NCBI GenBank assembly: GCA_964643575.1
Contig: CAZXTD010000002.1
Span: forward strand, 1 to 64,000
Direction of reading: 5' to 3'
Length of the DNA stretch: 64,000 nucleotides
DNA from: Glaciecola sp964643575
Lineage (GTDB): Bacteria; Pseudomonadota; Gammaproteobacteria; Enterobacterales; Alteromonadaceae
In this document: positions 8,059-17,942 of the stretch, in pieces
Numbering within the stretch: position 1 is the first letter of the stretch
How the letters are laid out: every line of letters starts with the position of its first letter
Position numbers and translations under genes: made by a program
Notes under the pieces: generated by a model
What the model was told of the DNA's origin: nothing
Database searches by the model: none
The model's input: only the letters and a program-made list of their open reading frames with translations

Positions 8059-11000
8059 TTAATGTACCTCTTCAACTTTTTCCCATTCGCGCTCTAGCGA
8101 CACCAAATAAGCGACCATGTCTCTTACTTGGTATTCGTCCATGAGTAGATTCATTGGTGGCATACCCGACACTGGGCGTTGCATGTCGGTTATGTCGGCC
8201 CGCGCGTACGATTTAATTTCATTTTCTTGAAGCTCTAGCCTAATAGAATCGTCGGTTTCACCTTGATATATACCGCTGATAGTTTCGCCGTTTTTCAAAT
8301 TAATGACCATGGTGCCATAACCAGGTGCAATTGCGGCTTGCACATCAACAATCGATTGCAGTAAATACTCGCGGCTTCGTTCTTTACCAATATTGCTCAG
8401 CTCAGGGCCAACCGCGCCGCCTTGCCAGTTAACAATATGACAGCGCATACACTCAGTTGCTCCGCCGCCTGCAAAAATTTGCTGACCTTTGAGCGCGTCA
8501 CCACCGTGTAGGCTTGGTGCCCATTGTGTCATCACATCGGCATTGGCTTTATACTGTTCATATTCAGCAAGTGCTGCTTTTACACTTGCATTGTCTCGTG
8601 ATTGAGCCAAAGCCAATAGCTCAAGTGTCGCACCATTTGCTTGCTTCGTAGTATTGAGTTGCTCAAGTTTAGCTAAAGTAATCTGGTCGATGTTATCAGC
8701 TTGACTCGATGCCAACACCTTATATGCAACTTGTTTATCTTTGATTGTTTCGCTTGCGATAAAGCTTTGCGCTTTTTCAAACCCTAAGCTTTCGTTTAAT
8801 GCAAACAAGTGTTTGAGGGCTTCGCCACGCACTTTCACATCTTTGTCTGAGGTAAGTGTGCTAAGTACATCTTCAATGCCATCTAAACGTCTGTCCATAA
8901 GGTAAGTGAGTGCTTGAAGCCTGACCGCTGCGTCGTTGCTTTGATTATTTACTGCCACCATTAATACGTCGCTAGAAATATCGATATTGTTCGCCTGAGC
9001 TAAACGAATGCTTTGCACAAGCGCATCGCCTTGTACTTTCGCTAACACCTCAGGCAGCATGGTTTGTACCATGGTAGTGATATTATCGCGCGTGCCTTGA
9101 TTCGCGTTTGTGGGTAAGCCGGTAGTTGAGTCTATTGGATTAACATTATCCCACGCTTCTATTGCTGATAATGCCTCGCTGGCTAATCTTATTGGTAAGC
9201 CATCACTTGCTGCAAAGTTCAGTAAACGCAATGCATCTGCGTTTTGACCTTGGGCATAATTTGCATTGATCACGCGGTGATATTCCCACTGCCCCACTCT
9301 GTCTTGAGGATAGCTCGAAGCGGGCAAACCTGTGCGACTGGCAAGTAATTCAGCTAGTTCGTCGCGTGCACCTATAATCGACATATCGTTGATTGCGGTA
9401 ATCGCCTCATCTACAAGGTGCGCTGACCTATCTTGTAGGAAATACGCAATGTCTTCGTCTAGAGCGCGCCGAGCAGTCAGGAGCACTGCCATACGTACAT
9501 GCTCTGAATCATGGTCTTTATACTGCCACCAAGTATCTTTGCTCATGCCGCTTAACGCCATCACCAAACCGTGTCGTAAAAACAAGTCAGTATCACCATT
9601 AGCCGCCAAAGCTGCAATAACGGTTTCTGCACTCTCATCTATATTGCTGCCGTTATTCGCGATCCGGTGTAAGCCAATACCTGCATACATCGCCACTCGC
9701 GGGTGTTCGTCGTTTATTAAACCAATGAGTTGTTTGGTACTTGGGGTATGCTTGTGATCACCTAACGCACGAGTAGCCTGAATACGCACCTGAGGGTTAG
9801 CATCTGAAGCCAGCACGCTTAGTTCACTTAACATCTCTTGGTTGTTATTCGCATAATATGCCATTTGGCTGATACCCCAAACACCATGTAAGCGTTGGAT
9901 TTCCCCTACGGTTTCATCTTGCGAAAATTGCTTAAATATTGCAAAACCCTCATCACCTTTTTTCGCTAATTCAAACTGCGCACGCTGGCGAACGCGTTGA
10001 TTAACGTGTTTCATCATGTCGCTAAGCTGTGTGTTAGTGTAGGTAGAAAAGTCAGAAGTCAGTAATTTTTCGACTTCGGCAACTGTGTCTGTTTTCTGAT
10101 ACTCAGGATGCGCTAAACGATACACGGTACCTTGGTCTTCCGGTTGCCAACCACCATAGTTATACTCAGATATATACATTGCGCCATCGGGGCCAAATTC
10201 TAAATCGACCGCATTAAAACCTTGTAAGAACATCTCATTGCTGTCCATAACAAAGCCCGCGCCTTGTTCATCTACCGTAAAAGTTGATATGTAGCTCTGT
10301 GCCGGTGAGCCTAGGTAATGAATAACAAAAAAGGTATCTTGCAAGCTTTTGCCAAAACTGGTGCCAGGGTTATAGACTAAGCCTGAAGGACCGCCGTTAA
10401 GTTTGCCGATTGCGGGCAGCATAAAGGCAGGTTGTTTGTCGTTGCGAGGCACGTACATTTCTTGTGTCATCCACGCGTTAGGTATTTTGGTGTCGCCGGT
10501 GTATTCGTACGAACGTAGTTTTAAACGTTCGGTAAAGCTCATGATGCTTTGATGGCCTGCATGCCAGCCAGAGTCGCCGCCTTCAATTAAGTAGTTAACG
10601 CGTTCAGTGTCGCCGCCGTCACCGTCGTTGTCGGCGGTAAATAAGTTGCCGTAAGCGTCAAAAGCGAGTTCTTGTGGGTTACGCAGGCCAGTATAAAAAT
10701 ACTCTATGTTTGAACCATCAGGGTCTGAGCGGAATACTCCGCCTAAATTAGGCCCGTAAAAATGATTACCTTCTTTGGTTTTTACATTAAAACCACGGTC
10801 GCCAATGCTCCAATAGAGCTTACCATCGGGGCCCCAGGTTAATCCATGTAGGTCGTGCCCGTAAAAGCTAATGCGAATACCAAAGCCGTCTTGCAATGAC
10901 ACTTTAGAGTCTGCCGTGCCGTCGTTGTCGGTATCTTCGAGCATCCATAAGTTGGGAATGTTGGTGTAGTAGACTTTGCCATCGCGTTCAATTACGCCTG

Positions 11001-11562
11001 CGCCGATGCCATCAAGAATGCCGTTATAACCATCAGAAAACACCTGCGCTTTATCTGCGCGTTTGTCGCCGTCGGTGTCATGCAACAAGCGAATAAGATC
11101 GTCACCGGTTTGATAATAAGACATGGGGCGCTCATCGCTGTATTTTTCGTACATAGCGAGGCGATCGGCGTTTGAGGTAATGTAAATGTCTTCAACGGTT
11201 TTGTTTTCGTGGCCACGTATATCGTCAACGCCTCGGGTAAAACGTTCGGTTTCAACCATCAACATGCGCCCTTGAGAGTCGAAGGTAAAAAACGAGGGGT
11301 TCTGGGTTTGTGTTTCGTCTGCCCATAATGAAATCTCGAAGCCTTCAGGTAGCTTAAAATTATTCATTCTTAGCTGAGCGGCCTTTTCAATCTCTGCGAG
11401 AGATTTTTGTGGCTTGGTGTCTTGGGCTATTGCCTCATTGGTTTGTGTTGACGGGCTTGCTTCATCTTTACTGGCTTGGGTATCGGTGGGCAAAGGGTCC
11501 GAGCACGCCATTAAAATACTGCCCGTCAGAACAGTGAAAAGTGAAGCTTTTAATATTTTCAT
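8059..11562 (-). CDS. Large lipoprotein c-type cytochrome with dehydrogenase-like propeller and HEAT repeats
   Basis: 1167 residues, with a lipoprotein signal ending LMAC and a low-complexity linker to about 60. Residues ~65-490 form a sugar-dehydrogenase-like beta-propeller of the 'putative membrane-bound dehydrogenase' type (motifs GDRGFN, GLRNPQELAFD, DNDGDGGD). HEAT-like helical repeats follow (~500-1000), then a C-terminal single-haem domain with the CxxCH motif C1038-M-R-C1041-H1042 and distal Met candidates in GMPPMN. The architecture is typical of Planctomycetes and Verrucomicrobia and appears sporadically in marine Alteromonadales. It should sit in the periplasm, oxidise a substrate (likely a sugar or alcohol), or accept electrons and pass them to the respiratory chain. 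It may be the electron acceptor for the GMC dehydrogenase encoded 7 kb away. Substrate unproven. Confidence 0.8.
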   Translation of the reverse strand: MKILKASLFTVLTGSILMACSDPLPTDTQASKDEASPSTQTNEAIAQDTKPQKSLAEIEKAAQLRMNNFKLPEGFEISLWADETQTQNPSFFTFDSQGRMLMVETERFTRGVDDIRGHENKTVEDIYITSNADRLAMYEKYSDERPMSYYQTGDDLIRLLHDTDGDKRADKAQVFSDGYNGILDGIGAGVIERDGKVYYTNIPNLWMLEDTDNDGTADSKVSLQDGFGIRISFYGHDLHGLTWGPDGKLYWSIGDRGFNVKTKEGNHFYGPNLGGVFRSDPDGSNIEYFYTGLRNPQELAFDAYGNLFTADNDGDGGDTERVNYLIEGGDSGWHAGHQSIMSFTERLKLRSYEYTGDTKIPNAWMTQEMYVPRNDKQPAFMLPAIGKLNGGPSGLVYNPGTSFGKSLQDTFFVIHYLGSPAQSYISTFTVDEQGAGFVMDSNEMFLQGFNAVDLEFGPDGAMYISEYNYGGWQPEDQGTVYRLAHPEYQKTDTVAEVEKLLTSDFSTYTNTQLSDMMKHVNQRVRQRAQFELAKKGDEGFAIFKQFSQDETVGEIQRLHGVWGISQMAYYANNNQEMLSELSVLASDANPQVRIQATRALGDHKHTPSTKQLIGLINDEHPRVAMYAGIGLHRIANNGSNIDESAETVIAALAANGDTDLFLRHGLVMALSGMSKDTWWQYKDHDSEHVRMAVLLTARRALDEDIAYFLQDRSAHLVDEAITAINDMSIIGARDELAELLASRTGLPASSYPQDRVGQWEYHRVINANYAQGQNADALRLLNFAASDGLPIRLASEALSAIEAWDNVNPIDSTTGLPTNANQGTRDNITTMVQTMLPEVLAKVQGDALVQSIRLAQANNIDISSDVLMVAVNNQSNDAAVRLQALTYLMDRRLDGIEDVLSTLTSDKDVKVRGEALKHLFALNESLGFEKAQSFIASETIKDKQVAYKVLASSQADNIDQITLAKLEQLNTTKQANGATLELLALAQSRDNASVKAALAEYEQYKANADVMTQWAPSLHGGDALKGQQIFAGGGATECMRCHIVNWQGGAVGPELSNIGKERSREYLLQSIVDVQAAIAPGYGTMVINLKNGETISGIYQGETDDSIRLELQENEIKSYARADITDMQRPVSGMPPMNLLMDEYQVRDMVAYLVSLEREWEKVEEVH

Positions 11563-11714
11563 AAAATACGCTTTTAAGTTTTAGCAACCTATTTTTAAAC
11601 AAATGGGCAGCAAATTTTTATTCAGAACTAAGGTGTTGCGCGAACAGTCCACCTTATAATTAAAGCTATTTGACATTGCTGCATTTAAGTTGAACTAGAC
11701 GCAGCACTTCAACC

Positions 11715-13679
11715 TCACTCTAGGATAATTTCAATTGAGTCTGGCCCTTCAGCAAGCAAACTAAAGTCGATACTTTGAGATGTGTCGCTCGTAGTTACGG
11801 TAATGCTATAGTCACCGTAAAAGCCTCGTACCGAGACTTCACCACTGCCATTTGAGGTTTCGTCAAAACTACTCCACCAAGTATCATAAATCAAATTATG
11901 CCACGCTTGTTGGTTAGGCTTAGCGCGCCAATCTAAGTCGTACATTGCGGCACGAGGTCGCCAATGCGCGCCGGCCCAAAAGCCCCATTTTTGCACGCCA
12001 ACCGTGGCTGGGTGGCTAAAGAAAATAGTAAGGAAGTCGCGTGTATAGTCGCTTTGCATCTCTTCGTCGCTGGTATCGACATCAAACTCGGTAGAGCGTA
12101 TTGCAAGGTTGGGATATGACTGATGAAAGCGGTCAATAATCGTATAAATTAACTCAATAGACGTTGGCGTTTGGCTAAAGTGGCTCTGCACGCCAATACC
12201 GTGTAATGGCGCGTTATTATCAAGTAAATAAGCAATTGTGTTGAAATAGTGGTCTTGATGACTCACGTTTGTGCCGTTGGCTGAAATAATTGAATAGTCG
12301 TTAATATATAACTGCGCATTAGGGCTAAATTGCTCAGCTAAATCAAACCACCTAGGCATAACTTGGTCACCAAAAGCTTCCATTAAATAGAAGTTGTCGA
12401 AAGGTTCGTTTAGCACGTCCCACTCTTGCACTAAGCCCGTGGTTTTTTCGCTAATGTCTTGAATGTGGTTTTCGACTTCGGTTAATACTTGAGCGTCAGC
12501 GTTTTGGGGGGCATTTTCGGGCATGTACTGTTGTACAAACTCAGGCATATTTCGCTTTGATGGCCAAACCATGACATGACCCCGCGAATAAAGATTGTTG
12601 TCTGCTAAATACTGGAGGGCGTCTATGGTCTTCTGTTGCGCAAAGTCTTCACCCCAATCACCTGCCCACGCAGGCCATTTGAGACCATTTTCGATGCCGC
12701 TTTGATTAAAGTTTTCGAGCAGTTTTTCGCGATAAGTTATACTGTTGGCGTCGTTGCCAAGCAAATTGCGTACGGTAGCCACGGAGCCAAAATGATAAGC
12801 GTGCTTTTGCATTTCAATTGAGACCTGAGCATTACTTACCGCTTGGCCGCTGCTGTCTTTTATTGTGACTGTAAGGTCACCCTTGCGGTGCTGCTCAATA
12901 CGCGCTTGTGCTTGGGCACGCCAAGAGGCATCTGCTTCTCTACCTTGATAAGTGGGGCGTGTAACAGGCAGCTCGTCCATGCTTTTAGTGTCTTTAAAAT
13001 TAAATAGCTGGATATTGGTTAATTGCACTTTTTGTGGCCGACTACCCCCGCCAAATCCAAATTTAAGCGCAATTTGGTTAGCGTCAAAGCTGTCGCCCAT
13101 TCTAAAAGGTAAAAAGTATTCTTCCCACTCTCCCGTGCTGCGTAAATCAAATTCTAAATATTTCGTAAACTGAGGAGCAGTGCTCTCCACAAAAGCGGTA
13201 ACAAAGCCTGTGCCGGTTTCGTCTGTCGTCTCAAGCATTTTTATTTCAACGTAAAGTAGCATCAGATCATCTTGCGCTACAGCGTCAGTAATAGGCAATT
13301 GCACTTGCGCTTCATAAAAAACGCCGCTCGGATTAAGCACGTCTATTTCTAGGGCTTTGTCATTATTTGGATGGTCGATATCGACTTCGGTCACACTACC
13401 AATAGGTGCGTTATTATAGCTACCCTCAATTAGCACGAAATTTTGCGTGGGGTTAGCCGTTACTACAAGTGAGCCGCCACTTGGAATCGCTGAGTTTTTG
13501 GGTTCGGCTACAGGAGGTGGTGTAGGCGGCGCAGGAGGCGCAACAGGCGGCGGGTTGTTAGGCGGTGTATTCCCACCTCCACTACCACAAGACATAACAA
13601 AAAAGGCAAAACATGCAATAACAAACGCGTTTACTAAAGGTTTAAATACTACTTGTTTTAGGCTAGCGTGCTTACCCAT
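11715..13679 (-). CDS. Lipoprotein GH10 endo-beta-1,4-xylanase with N-terminal CBM-like domain
   Basis: From the ATG at 13679 the protein has a lipoprotein signal (FAFFVMSC), a Pro-rich linker, a jelly-roll CBM-like domain (~45-195) and a GH10 TIM barrel (~250-600). Catalytic residues are recognisable: the acid/base Glu425 in VLNEPFDN and the nucleophile Glu531 in RSTEFDVD. The substrate-binding stretch GHVMVWP is also present. It should cut xylan or related glucans at the cell surface. An in-frame GTG 15 codons upstream (13724) and an ATG at 13718 are alternatives; no start has a good ribosome-binding site. GH10 assignment is strong. The divergently placed sugar genes beyond the AraC regulator suggest a common role. 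Confidence 0.85.
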   Translation of the reverse strand: MGKHASLKQVVFKPLVNAFVIACFAFFVMSCGSGGGNTPPNNPPPVAPPAPPTPPPVAEPKNSAIPSGGSLVVTANPTQNFVLIEGSYNNAPIGSVTEVDIDHPNNDKALEIDVLNPSGVFYEAQVQLPITDAVAQDDLMLLYVEIKMLETTDETGTGFVTAFVESTAPQFTKYLEFDLRSTGEWEEYFLPFRMGDSFDANQIALKFGFGGGSRPQKVQLTNIQLFNFKDTKSMDELPVTRPTYQGREADASWRAQAQARIEQHRKGDLTVTIKDSSGQAVSNAQVSIEMQKHAYHFGSVATVRNLLGNDANSITYREKLLENFNQSGIENGLKWPAWAGDWGEDFAQQKTIDALQYLADNNLYSRGHVMVWPSKRNMPEFVQQYMPENAPQNADAQVLTEVENHIQDISEKTTGLVQEWDVLNEPFDNFYLMEAFGDQVMPRWFDLAEQFSPNAQLYINDYSIISANGTNVSHQDHYFNTIAYLLDNNAPLHGIGVQSHFSQTPTSIELIYTIIDRFHQSYPNLAIRSTEFDVDTSDEEMQSDYTRDFLTIFFSHPATVGVQKWGFWAGAHWRPRAAMYDLDWRAKPNQQAWHNLIYDTWWSSFDETSNGSGEVSVRGFYGDYSITVTTSDTSQSIDFSLLAEGPDSIEIILE

Positions 13680-13817
13680 CTTAATTGGCCGTTTGCATTG
13701 CACAATAATTTCTCGCATTAACACAAAATTTACACAAGAGTAACGTTTTTGCGCTTCAAACAGCTATAATTAAATCGGTGAGTACTATTATTTTTTCGGC
13801 GTTGTGCTGATTAAATG

Positions 13818-14579
13818 CTAGTCACCGTCTGGTCGAGACTCAATCACTTGCTTGCGCAGTTGAGAAGGCAAAATGCCAAACAGCGCTTTAAATTGTTTGC
13901 TGAAATAACTATGTTCAGAAAACCCACATTTGTAAGCAATTTCCATGATGGGTTGTTGGGTTTCGGTCAGCAGTCTGCGTGCGTTCTCAAGTCTAACTTC
14001 ATTTAGAAATTGTTTGGGCGTTTTCGATAAATACTTTTTGAATCGACGTTCTAATGCGCTTACCGACAAAAACGCCAGTTTTGCCAAGTCGTCTATTTGG
14101 ATATTAGTATGAAAGTTTTTGCGGATATATTCTACCGGTGCGCTTATTGCGCTTAATGTAGAGAGTTCTTGAGAGCTTCTTTCAAGGTGCTGAGAAAACC
14201 CGTAAGAGCCACTAATTTTGTTGTCTTTGTCAAACAATGGGCGCTTGGTTGTGTTGTACCAAGCAAAATTACCGCCGCGGTCAAAATTTAGTTCAATCCT
14301 ATTGGTAACTAACTCACCATCCATTACTTTTTGGTCGTCCATAATAAACTGCTTGGCTAAATGAGGCGGCGAAAAATACTCGTCTGTTTTACCAATAATA
14401 TTTTCTAGATGTTTTAAGCCATAGGTATCGAGGTAGGCTTGATTGGCATACATCACTTCGCTATTTCGATTTTTAATCCAAAACAGAGTGTCAGGGATCA
14501 AATCGACCATATGTACAATTTGGTCAATACCTATTTCGTCAAAAAAGTTTATCTCTATATCCGACAACTGTTTTTTCAT
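13818..14579 (-). CDS. PAS domain-containing AraC-family transcriptional regulator
   Basis: 253 residues. The N-terminal PAS domain (~15-130) includes DLIPDTLFWIKNRNSEVMYAN and W-Y-N-T-T-K-R-P, as in ligand-sensing PAS folds. The C-terminal AraC double helix-turn-helix (~145-250) ends with the diagnostic IAYKCGFSEHSYFSKQFKALFGILPSQ-type signature. It is cytoplasmic and divergent from the sugar isomerase/MFS/dehydrogenase genes that follow, which makes it their likely activator. The ligand is unknown, plausibly a sugar or keto-sugar intermediate. Confidence 0.88.
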   Translation of the reverse strand: MKKQLSDIEINFFDEIGIDQIVHMVDLIPDTLFWIKNRNSEVMYANQAYLDTYGLKHLENIIGKTDEYFSPPHLAKQFIMDDQKVMDGELVTNRIELNFDRGGNFAWYNTTKRPLFDKDNKISGSYGFSQHLERSSQELSTLSAISAPVEYIRKNFHTNIQIDDLAKLAFLSVSALERRFKKYLSKTPKQFLNEVRLENARRLLTETQQPIMEIAYKCGFSEHSYFSKQFKALFGILPSQLRKQVIESRPDGD

Positions 14580-14901
14580 TTATTTACTGCTTTTGTTATG
14601 AGGACTCTACTATATTAACGCCGAATATGTTGCATGCACAACCGAATTTGTATTAGCAATGTTGAGCAAAGCGGTTTACAGTTATAACAATTAATTTACA
14701 AGCCTTGTCGTTGTGTTGTGAAAGGGGTTACATTTTGGCATGATTGCGCAATCAATTTGCAATGGAAATGTAATCAAACATCCTAATTTAGGCTACATAA
14801 CATATAAAAATAATCGAGAGTTTAAGTAGTGTAAGGCGACTCATTTTCGCCAATTGTTATCACGCTTTACATGACTTTAGTATCAATTGAGGAAATCAAA
14901 C
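14580..14901. promoter_or_regulatory. Divergent promoter region with 12-bp palindrome
   Basis: About 320 bp between the AraC-type gene and the isomerase gene. A perfect palindrome GATTGCGCAATC lies at 14742-14753. Its core resembles operators of LacI-family regulators, though no LacI gene is in the window. GAGGA just before 14902 is the ribosome-binding site of the isomerase. No other structure was seen. Confidence 0.45.
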
Positions 14902-15954
14902 ATGAAAGAAATTAAAGGCCCTGGCATCTTCTTGGCTCAGTTTGCGGGCGATGATGCGCCTTTTAATAGCCTAGATTCCATTTGTGAGTGGGCGTCTGGT
15001 CTTGGCTTTAAAGGTATTCAAATGCCATCGTGGGACAAGCGTTTATTCAACTTAGAGCTTGCCGCCGAAAGTGATACCTATTGCCAAGAGGTTACCGGCA
15101 CTTTGGCTAAGTATGGTCTTGAGCTAACTGAGCTATCGACCCACCTACAAGGCCAGTTAGTGGCCTCTCACCCTGCTTACGACACTATGTTTGATGGTTT
15201 TGCAGACGAAGCGGTTAGAGGTAACGTTGAAGCGCGCACTGAGTGGGCGATTCAGCAAATGCATCATGCAGCAAAAGCGAGTGGGCGTTTTGGCTTAAAG
15301 TCTCATGCGAGCTTTTCAGGCGCATTGTTATGGCAAACATTTTATCCTTGGCCACAGCGTCCTGCCGGTTTAGTTGAAGCTGGTTTTAAAGAATTAGCCA
15401 AACGCTGGCGTCCCATTCTAGATTCGTTCGACGAAGCAGGCTGTGATGTTTGTTATGAGCTTCACCCAGGTGAAGACTTACACGATGGTATCACTTTTGA
15501 AATGTTCCTTGAACAGGTTGATAACCATCCTCGCGCCAATATTCTTTACGACCCAAGTCACTTTATCCTACAACAGCTCGATTACTTGGCCTTTATCGAT
15601 ATCTACAAAGACCGCATCAAAGCTTTCCACGTGAAAGATGCAGAATTTAGACCTTCAGGCAAAATGGGTGTATACGGCGGTTACCAGCCGTGGATAGACC
15701 GCCCTGGACGTTTCCGCTCATTAGGCGATGGTCAAATAGACTTTAAAGGAATATTCAGCAAATTAACTGCATACGATTTTGACGGATGGGCCGTAATGGA
15801 ATGGGAATGCTGCATGAAGCACCCTGAAGACGGGGCTGCCGAGGGCGCTAAATTTATAAGCGACCATCTTATCCGTCCTACCGACAAAGCCTTTGACGAC
15901 TTTGCAGGTTCGGGTGCTGACGACGAACTAAACCGCCGCATTTTGGGTTTATAA
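14902..15954 (+). CDS. Sugar phosphate isomerase/epimerase-type TIM-barrel protein (cytoplasmic)
   Basis: 350 residues of the AP-endonuclease-2-like TIM barrel superfamily, which includes xylose isomerase-like enzymes, epimerases and C-glycoside/3-keto-glycoside lyases. Likely metal-site residues are in ELHPGEDL, YDPSHF, FHVKDAEF and the C-terminal MEWECC. The ATG at 14902 follows TTGAGGAAATCAAAC, a good ribosome-binding site; an in-frame TTG at 14887 is rejected. There is no signal peptide, so it is cytoplasmic. It opens a run followed by the MFS transporter 32 bp later. Given the GMC dehydrogenase downstream, processing of an oxidised (3-keto) sugar is plausible. Exact reaction unknown. Confidence 0.8.
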   Translation: MKEIKGPGIFLAQFAGDDAPFNSLDSICEWASGLGFKGIQMPSWDKRLFNLELAAESDTYCQEVTGTLAKYGLELTELSTHLQGQLVASHPAYDTMFDGFADEAVRGNVEARTEWAIQQMHHAAKASGRFGLKSHASFSGALLWQTFYPWPQRPAGLVEAGFKELAKRWRPILDSFDEAGCDVCYELHPGEDLHDGITFEMFLEQVDNHPRANILYDPSHFILQQLDYLAFIDIYKDRIKAFHVKDAEFRPSGKMGVYGGYQPWIDRPGRFRSLGDGQIDFKGIFSKLTAYDFDGWAVMEWECCMKHPEDGAAEGAKFISDHLIRPTDKAFDDFAGSGADDELNRRILGL

Positions 15955-15986
15955 CTTCACTAGGTTAATAATAAGGAAAAATAATA

Positions 15987-17225
15987 ATGACCGCTAATAC
16001 ATTAACCGACGTGCAAAAATCTCGACTCTTTTTACTGAGTTGTATTGCACTGACTGTAACTGCAATGACCTTCGGCATACGTGCCGGTATTCTTAACCAA
16101 CTAGGGACCGATTTTGGTCTGACTAACGCGCAGCTTGGCGCTGTAACAGCGATGGCGTTTTGGGGTTTCCCTATCGCAACCATTTTTGGTGGTTTGTTGT
16201 ATAACGCTATTGGTGCCAGAACGCTTATTTGGCTTGCATGTATTTGCCATATTTTAGGTCTTGTACTGACCATTACTGCAGGTAGCTACTGGGGCTTAAT
16301 GATTTCATCATTGCTTGTAGGATTTGCAAATGGTTCAGTTGAAGCGGGTTGTAACCCCGTAATATCTGAGTGTTATGACAAAAATAAAACCACGATGCTT
16401 AACAAGTTCCATGTTTGGTTCCCGGGCGGGATCGTGATTGGTGCGCTAATTTCTTATGCGATGTCGAATGCAGGTATTGGTTGGCAGTGGCAAATCGCAG
16501 TTATGTTAGTTCCTACTGCTGTGTATGGTTTCATGTTACTGGGTGCTGTTTTTCCAAAACACGATGCAGAAATTGTATCAACCTCAGTTAACTTTAAGTC
16601 AATGTTTACGCCTGTCTTTTTATTCTTGGCCGTTTGCATGACCTTAACAGCTCAAACCGAGTTAGGTACAACACAATGGGCTGACAAAATTTTAGCCGGT
16701 AGTGGTGTTCACCCAATGGCAACCTTGGCCATTATCTTTACCATTATGGCTCTTGGTCGTTACTTTGCAGGCCCGTTGGTGCATAAGTTTAATCCAACAG
16801 GCGTACTACTTTATTCTGCGGTTGTTTCATCAATTGGCTTATTTATGTTGTCACAGTTTAGTGGGCCCTTGGCCGTTGTTGCTGCCATTGTATTTGCGCT
16901 TGGCGTAACCTACTTCTGGCCAACTATGATTGGCTGTGTTGCAGAGTATTTGCCGAAAACAGGAGCCTTAGGAATGTCTATTGTAGGCGGAGCGGGTATG
17001 GCATCGGTTGCGGTATGGGCGCCAATAGTAGGTAGCTGGGTAGACGAAGCCCAAGCTGAAGCGATTGCAACCGGCGCAAGCGAGGCTGAAATTGCCGGAG
17101 TTGTTGGCCCTGCTGTATTGGAAAGTCTCACCTTGTTTCCTGTTGTGTTAATTGTCGCATTTGGTGGTTTCTATTTTTATATGAAAAAACGCAATGCGAA
17201 TACTGAACAAGCAGATGCAGCGTAA
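15987..17225 (+). CDS. MFS transporter, probably sugar uptake
   Basis: 412 residues with about 12 hydrophobic helices and an acidic C-terminal tail, the normal size of a major facilitator. It resembles the FucP-like sugar:proton symporters in layout. An AAGGA ribosome-binding site precedes the ATG. It lies 32 bp after the sugar isomerase gene and is followed by a terminator-like hairpin, so isomerase plus transporter form one transcription unit. It probably imports the sugar or oxidised sugar produced in the periplasm. Substrate inferred only from context. Confidence 0.85.
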   Translation: MTANTLTDVQKSRLFLLSCIALTVTAMTFGIRAGILNQLGTDFGLTNAQLGAVTAMAFWGFPIATIFGGLLYNAIGARTLIWLACICHILGLVLTITAGSYWGLMISSLLVGFANGSVEAGCNPVISECYDKNKTTMLNKFHVWFPGGIVIGALISYAMSNAGIGWQWQIAVMLVPTAVYGFMLLGAVFPKHDAEIVSTSVNFKSMFTPVFLFLAVCMTLTAQTELGTTQWADKILAGSGVHPMATLAIIFTIMALGRYFAGPLVHKFNPTGVLLYSAVVSSIGLFMLSQFSGPLAVVAAIVFALGVTYFWPTMIGCVAEYLPKTGALGMSIVGGAGMASVAVWAPIVGSWVDEAQAEAIATGASEAEIAGVVGPAVLESLTLFPVVLIVAFGGFYFYMKKRNANTEQADAA

Positions 17226-17241
17226 TTTAAATGCTTATACG

Positions 17242-17266
17242 GCAGTGGGCTCAACCCACTGCTTTT
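17242..17266 (+). terminator. Intrinsic terminator or attenuator between MFS and dehydrogenase genes
   Basis: Eight-base perfect arms GCAGTGGG/CCCACTGC with a 5-base loop, followed by TTTT. It would separate or attenuate expression of the downstream dehydrogenase pair. Confidence 0.7.
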
Positions 17267-17285
17267 CTAGTTAGGGTGTCGATTA

Positions 17286-17927
17286 ATGAGTACTAAAGAA
17301 CAAACTCGCAATATGACTGCCACGGATGACGGTACAAATATAGATAGACGACGGTTTTTACAAAAACTGTCTACAGTGGTTGGCTATACGGCAGCGAGTT
17401 CTTTACTCGCAGGCTCGGGTATGAGTGCTGCTTTAGCTTATACGCCAAAGCCAGATAGTGCATCACGCGCAGGCGTGACTTTTAGCAAATCTCAAATGCA
17501 AGTGCTTAAACACATTTGCGACACTGTTATACCGCGCACCGACACAGCAAGTGCAGGTGATGTTGATTGTCATGGTTTTGTTGATCACCAACTTCTGCAA
17601 TGTCATAGCAAGCAAGAACAAGCTCAATGTATTGCTGCAGTCGACATGATAGATGCCAAAGCGCAGTCGGCTCATGGCAACAGTTACACACAAATAACGA
17701 CGCAACAGCAAACCGGTATTTTAGTCGATATCGAAGCGCTAAACGGTTTTTCTGCTGAGCAAAAAGGTCATTTTTCTTTACTCAAAGCCATACTAGTTTT
17801 TGGTTACTTCACTTCTGAAGAAGGCTTAACTAAAGCGCTTGAGTATCATCCTTTCCCTGGTGGTTATAAAGGTAGAGTGCCTGTTGATGAAAATACTAAA
17901 TCTTCTGGCTCAATGGCCTATTACTAA
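17286..17927 (+). CDS. Gluconate 2-dehydrogenase subunit 3-like small subunit of a GMC dehydrogenase (Tat-exported)
   Basis: 213 residues with a twin-arginine signal (DRRRFLQKLS near 18-27, then a hydrophobic stretch to ~50). The mature domain matches the Gluconate_2-dh3 family, which chaperones and partners FAD-containing GMC dehydrogenases. It starts 15 bp before the catalytic subunit gene, so the two are co-translated. The catalytic subunit has no signal of its own and is expected to be carried through the Tat system by this subunit. Known homologues include the gamma subunits of FAD glucose and gluconate dehydrogenases. Confidence 0.88.
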   Translation: MSTKEQTRNMTATDDGTNIDRRRFLQKLSTVVGYTAASSLLAGSGMSAALAYTPKPDSASRAGVTFSKSQMQVLKHICDTVIPRTDTASAGDVDCHGFVDHQLLQCHSKQEQAQCIAAVDMIDAKAQSAHGNSYTQITTQQQTGILVDIEALNGFSAEQKGHFSLLKAILVFGYFTSEEGLTKALEYHPFPGGYKGRVPVDENTKSSGSMAYY

Positions 17928-17942
17928 GAGTAACCAAGAAGT

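Noticed and set aside
8059..11562. Large cytochrome as a fusion artefact of two genes
   Set aside because: The propeller-HEAT-haem order in one chain is a known architecture and the frame is uninterrupted.
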